From Hordeum vulgare subsp. vulgare (Eukaryota; Streptophyta; Magnoliopsida; Poales; Poaceae): 64,000 nucleotides of DNA. The stretch covers positions 428,128,676-428,192,675 of the forward strand of contig NC_058521.1 in NCBI RefSeq assembly GCF_904849725.1. The letters run 5' to 3'. Positions 42,501 through 57,500 of this stretch are shown here, one piece after another. The number at the start of each line of letters is the position of its first letter. Position 1 is the stretch's first letter. The notes under the pieces are model-generated. The model was not told the origin of the DNA, ran no database searches, and worked only from the letters and a program-made list of their open reading frames with translations. A program made the translations under genes and the position numbers.

Positions 42501-45500
42501 TTTGAAATGAACTCTGAAAAGGTTCGAAGTTGGCATGGTATCATCATTTCACCCACATAGCATGTGCGAGAAAGTTGAGAGGGTTACGACAAAAACTGGA
42601 TGCACTTCGTGTACAAAACGGACAATCTCTTTCGAAGTATCACGGTTTCATACGGAAACTCGTGTGTTATAAAGGGATTTCATTTTTTTGAACTTTTTGA
42701 ACTGCATAGTTTTTCTGTGTTCAAAATGCACCATTCAAAGACACATCATCAATTTACAACCCTTTCTGACATCATTTGTTATTTTTCATGCATTTACTGA
42801 TTATTTTGAGCTATGAGACCATGAAATTGAAAAGCATTTGAAATGAACTCTGAAAAGGTTCCAAGTTGGCATGGTATCATCATTTCATGCACATGACATA
42901 TGCAAGAAAGTTGGGAGGGTTACGGCAAAAACTGGATACACTTCGTGTACAAAACGGACAATCTCTTTCGAAGTATCACGGTTTCATACGGAAACTCGTC
43001 TGTTACAAAGGGATTTCATATTTTTTAAACTTATTTGAACTCCATAGTTTTTCTGTGTTCAAAATGCGCCATTCAAAGCCACATCATCAATTTACAACCC
43101 TTTGTGACTTCATTTGTTATTTTTCATGCATTTACTGATTATTTTAAGCTATAAGACCATGAAATTGAAAAGCATTTGAAATAAACTCTGAAAAGGTTCC
43201 AAGTTGGCATGGTATCATCATTTCACCCACATAGCGTGTGCGAGAAAGTTGAGAGGGTTATGGCAAAAACTGGATGCACTTTGTGTACAAAACGGACAAT
43301 ATCTTTCGAAGTATCAGGGTTTCATACGGAAACTCGTCTGTTACAAAGGGATTTCGTTTTTTTGAACTTATTTGAACTCCATAGTTTTTTGTGTTCAAAA
43401 TGCACCATTCAAAGCCACATCATCAATTTACAACCCTTTCTGACTTCATTTGTTATTTTTCATGCATTTACTGATTATTTTAAGCTATAAGACCATGAAA
43501 TTGAAAAGCATTTGAAATGAACTCTGAAAAGGTTCCAAGTTGGCATTGTATCATCATTTCACCCACATAGCATGTGCGAGAAAGTTGAGAGGGTTACGAC
43601 AAAAACTGGATGCACTTCGTGTACAAAACGGACAATCTCTTTCGAAGTATCACGGTTTCATACGGAAACTCGTGTGTTATAAAGGGATTTCATTTTTTTG
43701 AACTTATTTGAACTCCATAGTTTTTTTGTGTTCAAACTGCACCATTCAAAGCCACATCATCAATTTACAACCCTTTCTGACTTCATTTGTTATTTTTCAT
43801 GCATTTACTGATTATTTTGAGCTATAAGACCATGAAATTGAAAAGCATTTGAAATGAACTCTGAAAAGGTTCCAAGTTGGCATGGTATCATCATTTCACC
43901 CACATAGCATGTGCGAGAAAGTTGAGAGGGTTACGATAAACACTGGATGCACTTCGTGTACAAAACGGACAATCTCTTTCGAAGTATCACGGTTTCATAC
44001 AGAAACTCGTCTTTTACAAAGGGATTTCATTTTTTTGAACTTATTTAAACTCCATAGTTTTTCTATGTTCAAAATGCACCATTCAAAGACACATCATCAA
44101 TTTACAACCCTTTGTGACTTCATTTGTTATTTTTCCTGCATTTACTGATTATTTTAAGCTATAAGACCATAAAATTGAAAAGCATTTGAAATGAACTCTG
44201 AAAAGGTTCCAAGTTGGCATGGTATCATCATTTCACCCACATAGCGTGTGCGAGAAAGTTGAGAGGGTTATGGCAAAAACTGGATGCACTTTGTGTACAA
44301 AACGGACAATATCTTTCGAAGTATCAGGGTTTCATACGGAAACTCGTGTGTTACAAAGGGATTTCGTTTTTTGAACTTATTTGAACTCCATAGTTTTTTT
44401 GTGTTCAAAATGCACCATTCAAAGCCACATCATCAATTTACAACCCTTTCTGACTTCATTTGTTATTTTTCATGCATTTACTGATTATTTTAAGCTATAA
44501 GACCATGAAATTGAAAAGCATTTGAAATGAACTCTGAAAAGGTTCCAAGTTGGCATTGTATCATCATTTCACCCACATAGCATGTGCGAGAAAGTTGAGA
44601 GGGTTACGACAAAAACTGGATGCACTTCGTGTACAAAACGGACAATCTCTTTCGAAGTATCACGGTTTCATACAGAAACTCGTGTGTTATAAAGGGATTT
44701 CATTTTTTTGAACTTTTTGAACTGCATAGTTTTTCTGTGTTCAAAATGCACCATTCAAAGACACATCATCAATTTACAACCCTTTCTGACATCATTTGTT
44801 ATTTTTCATGCATTTACTGATTATTTTGAGCTATGAGACCATGAAATTGAAAAGCATTTGAAATGAACTCTGAAAAGGTTCCAAGTTGGCATGGTATCAT
44901 CATTTCATGCACATGACATATGCAAGAAAGTTGGGAGGGTTACGGCAAAAACTGGATACACTTCGTGTACAAAACGGACAATCTCTTTCGAAGTATCACA
45001 GTTTCATACGGAAACTCGTCTGTTACAAAGGGATTTCATATTTTTTAAACTTATTTGAACTCCATAGTTTTTCTGTGTTCAAAATGCACCATTCAAAGCC
45101 ACATCATCAATTTACAACCCTTTGTGACTTCATTTGTTATTTGACATGCATTTACTGATTATTTTAAGCTATAAGACCATGAAATTGAAAAGCATTTGAA
45201 ATAAACTCTGAAAAGGTTCCAAGTTGGCATGGTATCATCATTTCACCCACATAGCGTGTGCGAGAAAGTTGAGAGGGTTATGGCAAAAACTGGATGCACT
45301 TTGTGTACAAAACGGACAATATCTTTCGAAGTATCAGGGTTTCATACGGAAACTCGTCTGTTACAAAGGGATTTCGTTTTTTTGAACTTATTTGAACTCC
45401 ATAGTTTTTTGTGTTCAAAATGCACCATTCAAAGCCACATCATCAATTTACAACCCTTTCTGACTTCATTTGTTATTTTTCATGCATTTACTGATTATTT

Positions 45501-48500
45501 TAAGCTATAAGACCATGAAATTGAAAAGCATTTGAAATGAACTCTGAAAAGGTTCCAAGTTGGCATTGTATCATCATTTCACCCACATAGCATGTGCGAG
45601 AAAGTTGAGAGGGTTACGGCAAAAACTGGATGCACTTTGTTTACAAAACGGACAATATCTTTCGAAGTATCACGGTTTCATACGGAAACTCGTCTGTTAC
45701 AAAGGGATTTCATTTTTTGAACTTATTTGAACTCCATAGTTTTTGTGTGTTCAAAATGCACCATTCAAAGCCACATCATCAATTTACAACCCTTTCTGAC
45801 TTCATTTGTTATTTTTCATGCATTTACTGATTATTTTAAGCTATAAGACCATGAAATTGAAAAGCATTTGAAATGAACTCCGAAAAGGTTCCAAGTTGGC
45901 ATTGTATCATCATTTCACCCACATAGCGTGTGCGAGAAAGTTGAGAGGGTTACGGCAAAAACTGGATGCACTTCGTGTACAAAACGGACAATCTCTTTCA
46001 AAGTATTAGGGTTTCATACGGAAACTCGTGTGTTACAAAGGATTTCATTTTTTGAACTTATTTGAACTCCATAGTTTTTTTGTGTTCAAACTGCACCATT
46101 CAAAGCCACATCATCAATTTACAACCCTTTCTGACTTCATTTGTTATTTTTCATGCATTTACTGATTATTTTGAGCTATAAGACCATGAAATTGAAAAGC
46201 ATTTGAAATGAACTCTGAAAAGGTTCCAAGTTGGCATGGTATCATCATTTCACCCACATAGCATGTGCGAGAAAGTTGAGAGGGTTACGACAAAAACTGG
46301 ATGCACTTCGTGTACAAAACGGACAATCTCTTTCGAAGTATCACGGTTTCATACAGAAACTCGTCTTTTACAAAGGGATTTCATTTTTTTGAACTTATTT
46401 AAACTCCATAGTTTTTCTATGTTCAAAATGCACCATTCAAAGACACATCATCAATTTACAACCCTTTGTGACTTCATTTGTTATTTTTCCTGCATTTACT
46501 GATTATTTTAAGCTATAAGACCATAAAATTGAAAAGCATTTGAAATGAACTCTGAAAAGGTTCCAAGTTGGCATGGTATCATCATTTCACCCACATAGCG
46601 TGTGCGAGAAAGTTGAGAGGGTTATGGCAAAAACTGGATGCACTTTGTGTACAAAACGGACAATATCTTTCGAAGTATCAGGGTTTCATACGGAAACTCG
46701 TGTGTTACAAAGGGATTTCGTTTTTTGAACTTATTTGAACTCCATAGTTTTTTTGTGTTCAAAATGCACCATTCAAAGCCACATCATCAATTTACAACCC
46801 TTTCTGACTTCATTTGTTATTTTTCATGCATTTACTGATTATTTTAAGCTATAAGACCATGAAATTGAAAAGCATTTGAAATGAACTCTGAAAAGGTTCA
46901 AAGTTGGCATGGTATCATCATTTCACCCACATAGCATGTGCGAGAAAGTTCAGAGGGTTACGGCAAAAACTGGATGCACTTTGTTTACAAAACGGACAAT
47001 ATCTTTCGAAGTATCACGGTTTCATACGGAAACTCGTCTGTTACAAAGGGATTTCATTGTTTGAACTTATTTGAACTCCATAGTTTTTTTGTGTTCAAAA
47101 TGCACCATTCAAAGCCACATCATCAATTTACAACCCTTTCTGACTTCATTTGTTATTTTTCATGCATTTACTGATTATTTTAAGCTATAAGACCATGAAA
47201 TTGAAAAGCATTTGAAATGAACTACGAAAAGGTTCCAAGTTGGCATTGTATCATCATTTCACCCACATAGCGTGTGCGAGAAAGTTCAGAGGGTTACGGC
47301 AAAAACTGGATGCACTTTGTTATCAAAACGGACAATCTCTTTCGAAGTATTAGGGTTTCATACGGAAACTCGTGTGTTACAAAGGATTTCATTTTTTGAA
47401 CTTATTTGAACTCCATAGTTTTTTGTGTTCAAACTGCACCATTCAAAGCCACATCATCAATTTACAACCCTTTGTGACTTCATTTGTTATTTTTCATGCA
47501 TTTACTGATTATTTTGAGCTATAAACCATGAAATTGAAAAGCATTTGAAATGAACTCCGAAAAGGTTCCAAGTTGGCATTGTATCATCATTTCACCCACA
47601 TAGCGCGTGCGAGAAAGTTGAGAGGGTTATGGCAAAAACTGGATGCACTTCGTGTACAAAACGGACAATCTCTTTCGAAGTATTAGGGTTTCATACGGAA
47701 ACTCGTGTGTTACAAAGGATTTCATTTTTTGAACTTATTTGAACTCCATAGTTTTTTTGTGTTCAAACTGCACCATTCAAAGCCACATCATCAATTTACA
47801 ACCCTTTCTGACTTCATTTGTTATTTTTCATGCATTTACTGATTATTTTGAGCTATAAGACCATGAAATTGAAAAGCATTGGAAATGAACTCTGAAAAGG
47901 TTCCAAGTTGGCATGGTATCATCATTTCACCCACATAGCATGTGCGAGAAAGTTGAGAGGGTTACGACAAACACTGGATGCACTTCGTGTACAAAACGGA
48001 CAATCTCTTTCGAAGTATCACGGTTTCATACACAAACTCGTCTTTTACAAAGGGATTTCATTTTTTAGAACTTATTTAAACACCATAGTTTTTCTGTGTT
48101 CAAAATGCACCATTCAAAGACACATCATCAATTTACAACCCTTTCTGACTTCATTTGTTATTTTTCATGCATTTACTGATTATTTTGAGCTATAAGACCA
48201 TGAAATTGAAAAGCATTTGAAATGAACTCTGAAATGGTTTCAAGTTGGCATGGTATCATCATTTCACCCACATAGCATGTGCGAGAAAGTTGAGAGGGTT
48301 ACGGCAAAAACTGGATGCACTTCGTGTACAAAACGGACAATCTCTTTCGAAGTATCAGGGTTTCATACGGAAACTCGTCTGTTACAAAGGGATTTCATTT
48401 TTTTCAACTTATTTGAACTCCATAGTTTTTGTGTGTTCAAAATGCACCATTCAAAGCCACGTCATCAATTTACAACCCTTTCTGACTTCATTTGTTATTT

Positions 48501-51500
48501 TTCATGCATTTACTGATTATTTTTAGCTATAAGATCATGAAATTGAAAAGCATTTGAAATGAACTCTGAAAAGGTTTCAAGTTGGCATTGTATCATCATT
48601 TCACCCACATAGCATGTGCGAGAAAGTGGAGAGGGTTACAGCAAAAACTAGATGCACTTCGTGTACAAAACGGACAATCTCTTTCGAAGTATTAGGGTTT
48701 CACACGGAAACTCGTGTGTTACAAAGGATTTCATTTTTTGAACTTATTTGAACTCCATAGTTTTTTGTGTTCAAACTGCACCATTCAAAGCCACATCATC
48801 AATTTACAACCCTTTGTGACTTCATTTGTTATTTTTCATGCATTTACTGATTATTTTGAGCTATAAGACCATGAAATTGAAAAGCATTTGAAATGAACTC
48901 CGAAAAGGTTCCAAGTTGGCATTGTATCATCATTTCACCCACATAGCATGTGCGAGAAAGTTCAGAGGGTTACGGCAAAAACTGGATGCACTTTGTTTAC
49001 AAAACGGACAATATCTTTCGAAGTATCACGGTTTCATACGGAAACTCGTCTGTTACAAAGGGATTTCATTGTTTGAACTTATTTGAACTCCATAGTTTTT
49101 TTGTGTTCAAAATGCACCATTCAAAGCCACATCATCAATTTACAACCCTTTCTGACTTCATTTGTTATTTTTCATGCATTTACTGATTATTTTAAGCTAT
49201 AAGACCATGAAATTGAAAAGCATTTGAAATGAACTCCGAAAAGGTTCCAAGTTGGCATTGTATCATCATTTCACCCACATAGCGTGTGCGAGAAAGTTCA
49301 GAGGGTTACGGCAAAAACTGGATGCACTTTGTTATCAAAACGGACAATCTCTTTCGAAGTATTAGGGTTTCATACGGAAACTCGTGTGTTACAAAGGATT
49401 TCATTTTTTGAACTTATTCAAACTCCATAGTTTTTTGTGTTCAAACTGCACCATTCAAAGCCACATCATCAATTTACAACCCTTTGTGACTTCATTTGTT
49501 ATTTTTCATGCATTTACTGATTATTTTGAGCTATAAGACCATGAAATTGAAAAGCATTTGAAATGAACTCCGAAAAGGTTCCAAGTTGGCATTGTATCAT
49601 CATTTCACCCACATAGCGCGTGCGAGAAAGTTGAGAGGGTTATGGCAAAAACTGGATGCACTTCGTGTACAAAACGGACAATCTCTTTCGAAGTATTAGG
49701 GTTTCATACGGAAACTCGTGTGTTACAAAGGATTTCATTTTTTGAACTTATTTGAACTCCATAGTTTTTTTGTGTTCAAACTGCACCATTCAAAGCCACA
49801 TCATCAATTTACAACCCTTTCTGACTTCATTTGTTATTTTTCATGCATTTACTGATTATTTTGAGCTATAAGACCATGAAATTGAAAAGCATTTGAAATG
49901 AACTCTGAAAAGGTTCCAAGTTGGCATGGTATCATCATTTCACCCACATAGCATGTGCGAGAAAGTTGAGAGGGTTACGACAAACACTGGATGCACTTCG
50001 TGTACAAAACGGACAATCTCTTTCGAAGTATCACGGTTTCATACAGAAACTCGTCTTTTACAAAGGGATTTCATTTTTTTGAACTTATTTAAACTCAATA
50101 GTTTTTCTGTGTTCAAAATGCACCATTCAAAGACACATCATCAATTTACAACCCTTTCTGACTTCATTTGTTATTTTTCATGCATTTACTGATTATTTTG
50201 AGCTATAAGACCTTGAAATTGAAAAGCATTTGAAATGAACTCCGAAAAGGTTCCAAGTTGGCATTGTATCATCATTTCACCCACATAGCGCGTGCGAGAA
50301 AGTTGAGAGGGTTACGGCAAAAACTGGATGCACTTCGTGTACAAAACGGACAATCTCTTTCGAAGTATTAGGGTTTCATACGGAAACTCGTGTGTTACAA
50401 AGGATTTCATTTTTTGAACTTATTTGAACTCCATAGTTTTTTGTGTTCAAACTGCACCATTCAAAGCCACATCATCAATTTACAACCCTCTGTGACTTCA
50501 TTTGTTATTTTTCATGCATTTACTGATTATTTTGAGCTATAAGACCATGAAATTTAAAAGCATTTGAAATGAACTCCGAAAAGGTTCCAAGTTGGCATTG
50601 TTTCATCATTTCACCCACATAGCGCGTGCGAGAAAGTTGAGAGGGTTATGGCAAAAACTGGATGCACTTCGTGTACAAAACGGACAATCTCTTTCGAAGT
50701 ATTAGGGTTTCATAGGGAAACTCGTGTGTTACAAAGGATTTCATTTTTTGAACTTATTTGAACTCCATAGTTTTTTTGTGTTCAAACTGCACCATTCAAA
50801 GCCACATCATCAATTTACAACCCTTTCTGACTTCATTTGTTATTTTTCATGCATTTACTGATTATTTTGAGCTATAAGACCATGAAATTGAAAAGCATTT
50901 GAAATGAACTCTGAAAAGGTTCCAAGTTGGCATGGTATCATCATTTCACCCACATAGCATGTGCGAGAAAGTTGAGAGGGTTACGACAAACACTGGATGC
51001 ACTTCGTGTACAAAACGGACAATCTCTTTCGAAGTATCACGGTTTCATACAGAAACTCGTCTTTTACAAAGGGATTTCATTTTTTTGAACTTATTTAAAC
51101 TCCATAGTTTTTCTGTGTTCAAAATGCACCATTCAAAGACACATCATCAATTTACAACCCTTTCTGACTTCATTTGTTATTTTTCATGCATTTACTGATT
51201 ATTTTGAGCTATAAGACCATGAAATTGAAAAGCATTTGAAATGAACTCTGAAAAGGTTCCAAGTTGGCATGGTATCATCATTTCACCCACATAGCATGTG
51301 CGAGAAAGTTGAGAGGATTACGACAAACACTGGATGCACTTCGTGTACAAAACGGACAATCTCTTTCTTAGTATCACGGTTTCATACACAAACTCGTCTT
51401 TTACAAAGGGATTTCATTTTTTTGAACTTATTTAAACACCATAGTTTTTCTGTGTTCAAAATGCACCATTCAAAGACACATCATCAATTTACAACCCTTT

Positions 51501-54500
51501 CTGACTTCATTTGTTATTTTTCATGCATTTACTGATTATTTTGAGCTATAAGACCATGAAATTGAAAAGCATTTGAAATGAACTCTGAAATGGTTTCAAG
51601 TTGGCATGGTATCATCATTTCACCCACATAGCATGTGCGAGAAAGTTGAGAGGGTTACGGCAAAAACTGGATGCACTTCGTGTACAAAACGGACAATCTC
51701 TTTCGAAGTATCAGGGTTTCATACGGAAACTCGTCTGTTACAAAGGGATTTCATTTTTTTCAACTTATTTGAACTCCATAGTTTTTGTGTGCTCAAAATG
51801 CACCATTCAAAGCCACGTCATCAATTTACAACCCTTTCTGACTTCATTTGTTATTTTTCATGCATTTACTGATTATTTTGAGCTATAAGAGCATGAAATT
51901 GAAAAGCATTTGAAATGAACTCTGAAAAGGTTTCAAGTTGGCATGGTATCATCATTTCACCCACATAGCATGTGCGAGAAAGTGGAGAGGGTTACAGCAA
52001 AAACTGGATGCATTTCGTGTACAAAACGGACAATCTCTTTCGAAGTATCAGGGTTTCATACGGAAACTCGTCTGTTACAAAGGGATTTCATTTTTTTGAA
52101 CTTATTTGAACTCCATAGTTTTTTTGTGTTCAAAATGGACCATTCAAAGCCACATCATCAATTTACAACCCTTTCTGACTTCGTTTGTTATTTTTCAAGC
52201 ATTTACTGATTATTTTTAGCTATAAGACCATGAAATTGAAAAGCATTTGAAATGAACACTGAAAAGGTTCAAAGTTGGCATGGTATCATCATTTCACCCA
52301 CATAGCATGTGCGAGAAAGTTCAGAGGGTTACGGCAAAAACTGGATGCACTTTGTTTACAAAACGGACAATATCTTTCGAAGTATCACGGTTTCATACGG
52401 AAACTCGTCTGTTACAAAGGGATTTCATTTTTTGAACTTATTTGAACTCCATAGTTTTTTTGTGTTCAAAATGCACCATTCAAAGCCACATCATCAATTT
52501 ACAACCCTTTCTGACTTCAGTTGTTATTTTTCATGCATTTACTGATTATTTTAAGCTATAAGACCATGAAATTGAAAAGCATTTGAAATGAACTCTGAAA
52601 AGGTTCCAAGTTGGCATTGTATCATCATTTCACCCACATAGCGTGTGCGAGAAAGTTGAGAGGGTTACGGCAAAAACTGGATGCACTTCGTGTACAAAAC
52701 GGACAATCTCTTTCGAAGTATTAGGGTTTCATACGGAAACTCGTGTGTTACAAAGGATTTCAGTTTTTGAACTTATTTGAACTCCATAGTTTTTTTGTGT
52801 TCAAACTGCACCATTCAAAGCCACATCATCAATTTACAACCCTTACTGACTTCATTTGTTATTTTTCATGCATTTACTGATTATTTTGAGCTATAAGACC
52901 ATGAAATTGAAAAGCATTTGAAATGAACTCTGAAAAGGTTCCAAGTTAGCATGGTATCATCATTTCACCCACATAGCATGTGCGAGAAATTTGAGAGGGT
53001 TATGACAAACACTGGATGCACTTCGTGTACAAAACGGACAATCTCTTTCGAAGTATCACGGTTTCATACAGAAACTCGTCTTTTACAAAGGGATTTCATT
53101 TTTTTGAACTTATTTAAACTCCATAGTTTTTCTGTGTTCAAAATGCACCATTCAAAGACACATCATCAATTTACAACCCTTTCTGATTTCATTTGTTATT
53201 TTTCATGCATTTACTAATTATTTTGAGCTATAAGACCATAAAATTGAAAAGCATTTGAAATGAACTCTGAAATGGTTTCAAGTTGGCATGGTATCATCAT
53301 TTCACCCACATAGCATGTGCGAGAAAGTTGAGAGGGTTACGGCAAAAACTGGATGCACTTCGTGTACAAAACGGACAATCTCTTTCGAAGTATCAGGGTT
53401 TCATACGGAAACTCGTCTGTTACAAAGGGATTTCATATTTTTTGAACTTATTTGAACTCCATAGTTTTTCTGTGTTCAAAATGCACCATTCAAAGCCACA
53501 TCATCAATTTACAACCCTTTGTGACTTCATTTGTTATTTTTCATGCATTTACTGATTATTTTAAGCTATAAGACCATGAAATTGAAAAGCATTTGGAATG
53601 AACTCTGAAAAGGTTCCAAGTTGGCATAGTATCATCATTTCACCCACATAGCATGTGCGAGAAAGTTGAGAGGGTTACGACAAACACTGGATGCACTTCG
53701 TGTACAAAACGGACAATCTCTTTCGAAGTATCACGGTTTCATACAAAAACTCGTCTTTTACAAAGGGATTTCATTTTTTTGAACTTATTTAAACTCCATA
53801 GTTTTTCTGTGTTCAAAATGCACCATTCAAAGACACATCATCAATTTACAACCCTTTCTGACTTCATTTGTTATTTTTCATGCATTTACTGATTATTTTG
53901 AGCTATAAGACCATGAAATTGAAAAGCATTTGAAATGAACTCTGAAATGGTTTCAAGTTGGCATGGTATCATCATTTCACCCACATAGCATGTGCTAGAA
54001 AGTTGTGAGGGTTACGGCAAAAACTGGATGCACTTCGTGTACAAAACGGATAATCTCTTTCGAAGTATCAGGGTTTCATACGGAAACTCGTCTGTTACAA
54101 AGGGATTTCATTTTTTTGAACTTATTTGAACTCCATAGTTTTTGTGTGTTCAAAATGCACCATTCAAAGCCACGTCATCAATTTACAACCCTTTGTGACT
54201 TCATTTGTTATTTTTCATGCATTTACTGATTATTTTGAGCTATAAGATCATGAAATTGAAAAGCATTTGAAATGAACTCTGAAAAGGTTTCAAGTTGGCA
54301 TGGTATCATCATTTCACCCACATAGCATGTGCGAGAAAGTGGAGAGGGTTACGGCAAAAACTGGATGCACTTCGTGTACAAAATGGACAAACTCTTTCGA
54401 AGTATCAGGGTTTCATATGGAAACTCGTCTGTTACAAAGGGATTTCATTTTTTTGAACTTATTTGAACTCCCTAGTTTTTTTGTGTTCAAAATGCACCAT

Positions 54501-57500
54501 TCAAAGCCACATCATCAATTTACAACCCTTTCTGACTTCGTTTGTTATTTTTCATGCATTTACTGATTGTTTTTAGCTATAAGACCATGAAATTGAAAAG
54601 CATTTGAAATGAACACTGAAAAGGTTCAAAGTTGGCATGGTATCATCATTTCACCCACATAGCATGTGCGAGAAAGTTCAGAGGGTTACGGCAAAAACTG
54701 GATGCACTTTGTTTACAAAACGGACAATATCTTTCGAAGTATCACGGTTTCATACGGAAACTCGTGTGTTACAAAGGGATTTCATTTTTTGAACTTATTT
54801 GAACTCCATAGTTTTTTTGTGTTCAAAATGCACCATTCAAAGCCACATCATCAATTTACAACCCTTTCTGACTTCATTTGTTATTTTTCATGCATTTACT
54901 GATTATTTTAAGCTATAAGACCATGAAATTGAAAAGCATTTGAAATGAACTCCGAAAAGGTTCCAAGTTGGCATGGTATCATCATTTCACCCACATAGCG
55001 TGTGCGAGAAAGTTGAGAGGGTTACGGCAAAAACTAGATGCACTTCGTGTACAAAACGGACAATCCCTTTCGAAGTATTAGGGTTTCATACGGAAACTCG
55101 TGTGTTACAAAGGATTTCAGTTTTTGAACTTATTTGAACTCCATAGTTTTTCTATGTTCAAACTGCACCATTCAAAGCCACATCATCAATTTACAACCCT
55201 TTCTGACTTCATTTGTTATTTTTCATGCATTTACTGATTATTTTGAGCTATAAGACCATGAAATTGAAAAGCATTTGAAATGAACTCTGAAAAGGTTCCA
55301 AGTTGGCATGGTATCATCATTTCACCCACATAGCATGTGCGAGAAAGTTGAGAGGGTTACGACAAACACTGGATGCACTTTGTGTACAAAACGGACAATC
55401 TCTTTCGAAGTATCACGATTTCATACAGAAACTCGTCTTTTACAAAGGGATTTCATTTTTTTGAACTAATTTAAACTCCATAGTTTTTCTGTGTTCAAAA
55501 TGCACCATTCAAAGACACATCATCAATTTACAACCCTTTCTGACTTCATTTGTTATTTTTCATGCATTTACTAATTATTTTGAGCTATAAGACCATGAAA
55601 TTGAAAAGCATTTGAAATGAACTCTGAAAAGGTTCCAAGTTGGCATGGTATCATCATTTCACCCACATAGCATGTGCGAGAAAGTTGAGAGGGTTACGGC
55701 AAAAACTGGATGCACTTCGTGTACAAAACGGACAATTTCTTTCGAAGTATCAGGGTTTCATACGGAAACTCGTCTGTTACAAAGGGATTTCATATTTTTT
55801 GAACTTATTTGAACTCCATAGTTTTTCTGTGTTCAAAATGCACCATTCAAAGCCACATCATCAATTTACAACCTTTGTGACTTCATTTGTTATTTTTCAT
55901 GCATTTACTGATTATTTTAAGCTATAAGACCATGATATTGAAAAGCATTTGAAATGAACTCTCAAAAGGTTCCAAGTTGGCATGGTATCATCATTTCACC
56001 CACATAGCGTGTGCGAGAAAGTTGAGAGGGTTATGGCAAAAACTGGATGCACTTTGTGTACAAAACGGACAATATCTTTCGAAGTATCAGGGTTTCATAC
56101 GGAAACTCGTCTGTTACAAAGGGATTTCGTTTTTTTGAACTTATTTGAACTCCATAGTTTTTTTGTGTTCAAAATGCACCATTCAAAGCCACATCATCAA
56201 TTTACAACCCTTTTGACTTCATTTGTTATTTTTCATGCATTTACTGATTATTTTAAGCTATAAGACCATGAAATTGAAAAGCATTTGAAATGAACTCTGA
56301 AAAGGTTCCAAGTTGGCATTGTATCATCATTTCACCCACATAGCGTGTGCGAGAAAGTTGAGAGGGTTACGGCAAAAACTGGATGCACTTTGTTTACAAA
56401 ATGGACAATCTCTTTCGAAGTACTAGGGTTTCATACGGAAACTCGTGTGTTACAAAGGATTTCATTTTTTGAACTTATTTGAACTCCATAGTTTTTCTGT
56501 GTTCAAACTGCACCATTCAAAGCCACATCATCAATTTACAACCCTTTCTGACTTCATTTGTTGTTTTTCATGCATTTACTGATTATTTTGAGCTATAAGA
56601 CCATGAAATTGAAAAGCATTTGAAATGAACTCCGAAAAGGTTCCAAGTTGGCATTGTATCATCATTTCACCCACATAGCGTGTGCGAGAAAGTTGAGAGG
56701 GTTACGGCAAAAACTGGATGCACTTCGTGTACAAAACGGTCAATCTCTTTCGAAGTATTAGGGTTTCATACGGAAACTCGTGTGTTACAAAGGATTTCAT
56801 TTTTTGAACTTATTTGAACTCCATAGTTTTTTGTGTTCAAACTGCACCATTCAAAGCCACATCATCAATTTACAACCCTTTGTGACTTCATTTGTTATTT
56901 TTCATGCATTTACTGATTATTTTGAGCTATAAGACCATGAAATTGAAAAGCATTTGAAATGAACTCCGAAAAGGTTCCAAGTTGGCATTGTATCATCATT
57001 TCACCAACATAGCGTGTGCGAGAAAGTTGAGAGGGTTACGGCAAAAACTGGATGCACTTCGTGTACAAAACGGACAATCTCTTTCGAAGTATTAGGGTTT
57101 CATACGGAAACTCGTGTGTTACAAAGGATTTCATTTTTTGAACTTATTTGAACTCCAAAGTTTTTTTGTGTTCAAATTGCACCATTCAAAGCCACATCAT
57201 CAATTTACAACCCTTTCTGACTTCATTTGTTATTTTTCATGCATTTACTGATTATTTTGAGCTATAAGACCATGAAATTGAAAAGCATTTGAAATGAACT
57301 CTGAAAAGGTTCCAAGTTGGCATGGTATCATCATTTCACCCACATAGCATGTGCGAGAAAGTTGAGAGGGTTACGACAAAAACTGGATGCACTTCGTGTA
57401 CAAAACGGACAATCTCTTTCGAAGTATCACGGTTTCATACAGAAACTCGTCTTTTACAAAGGGATTTCATTTTTTTGAACTTATTTAAACTCCATAGTTT

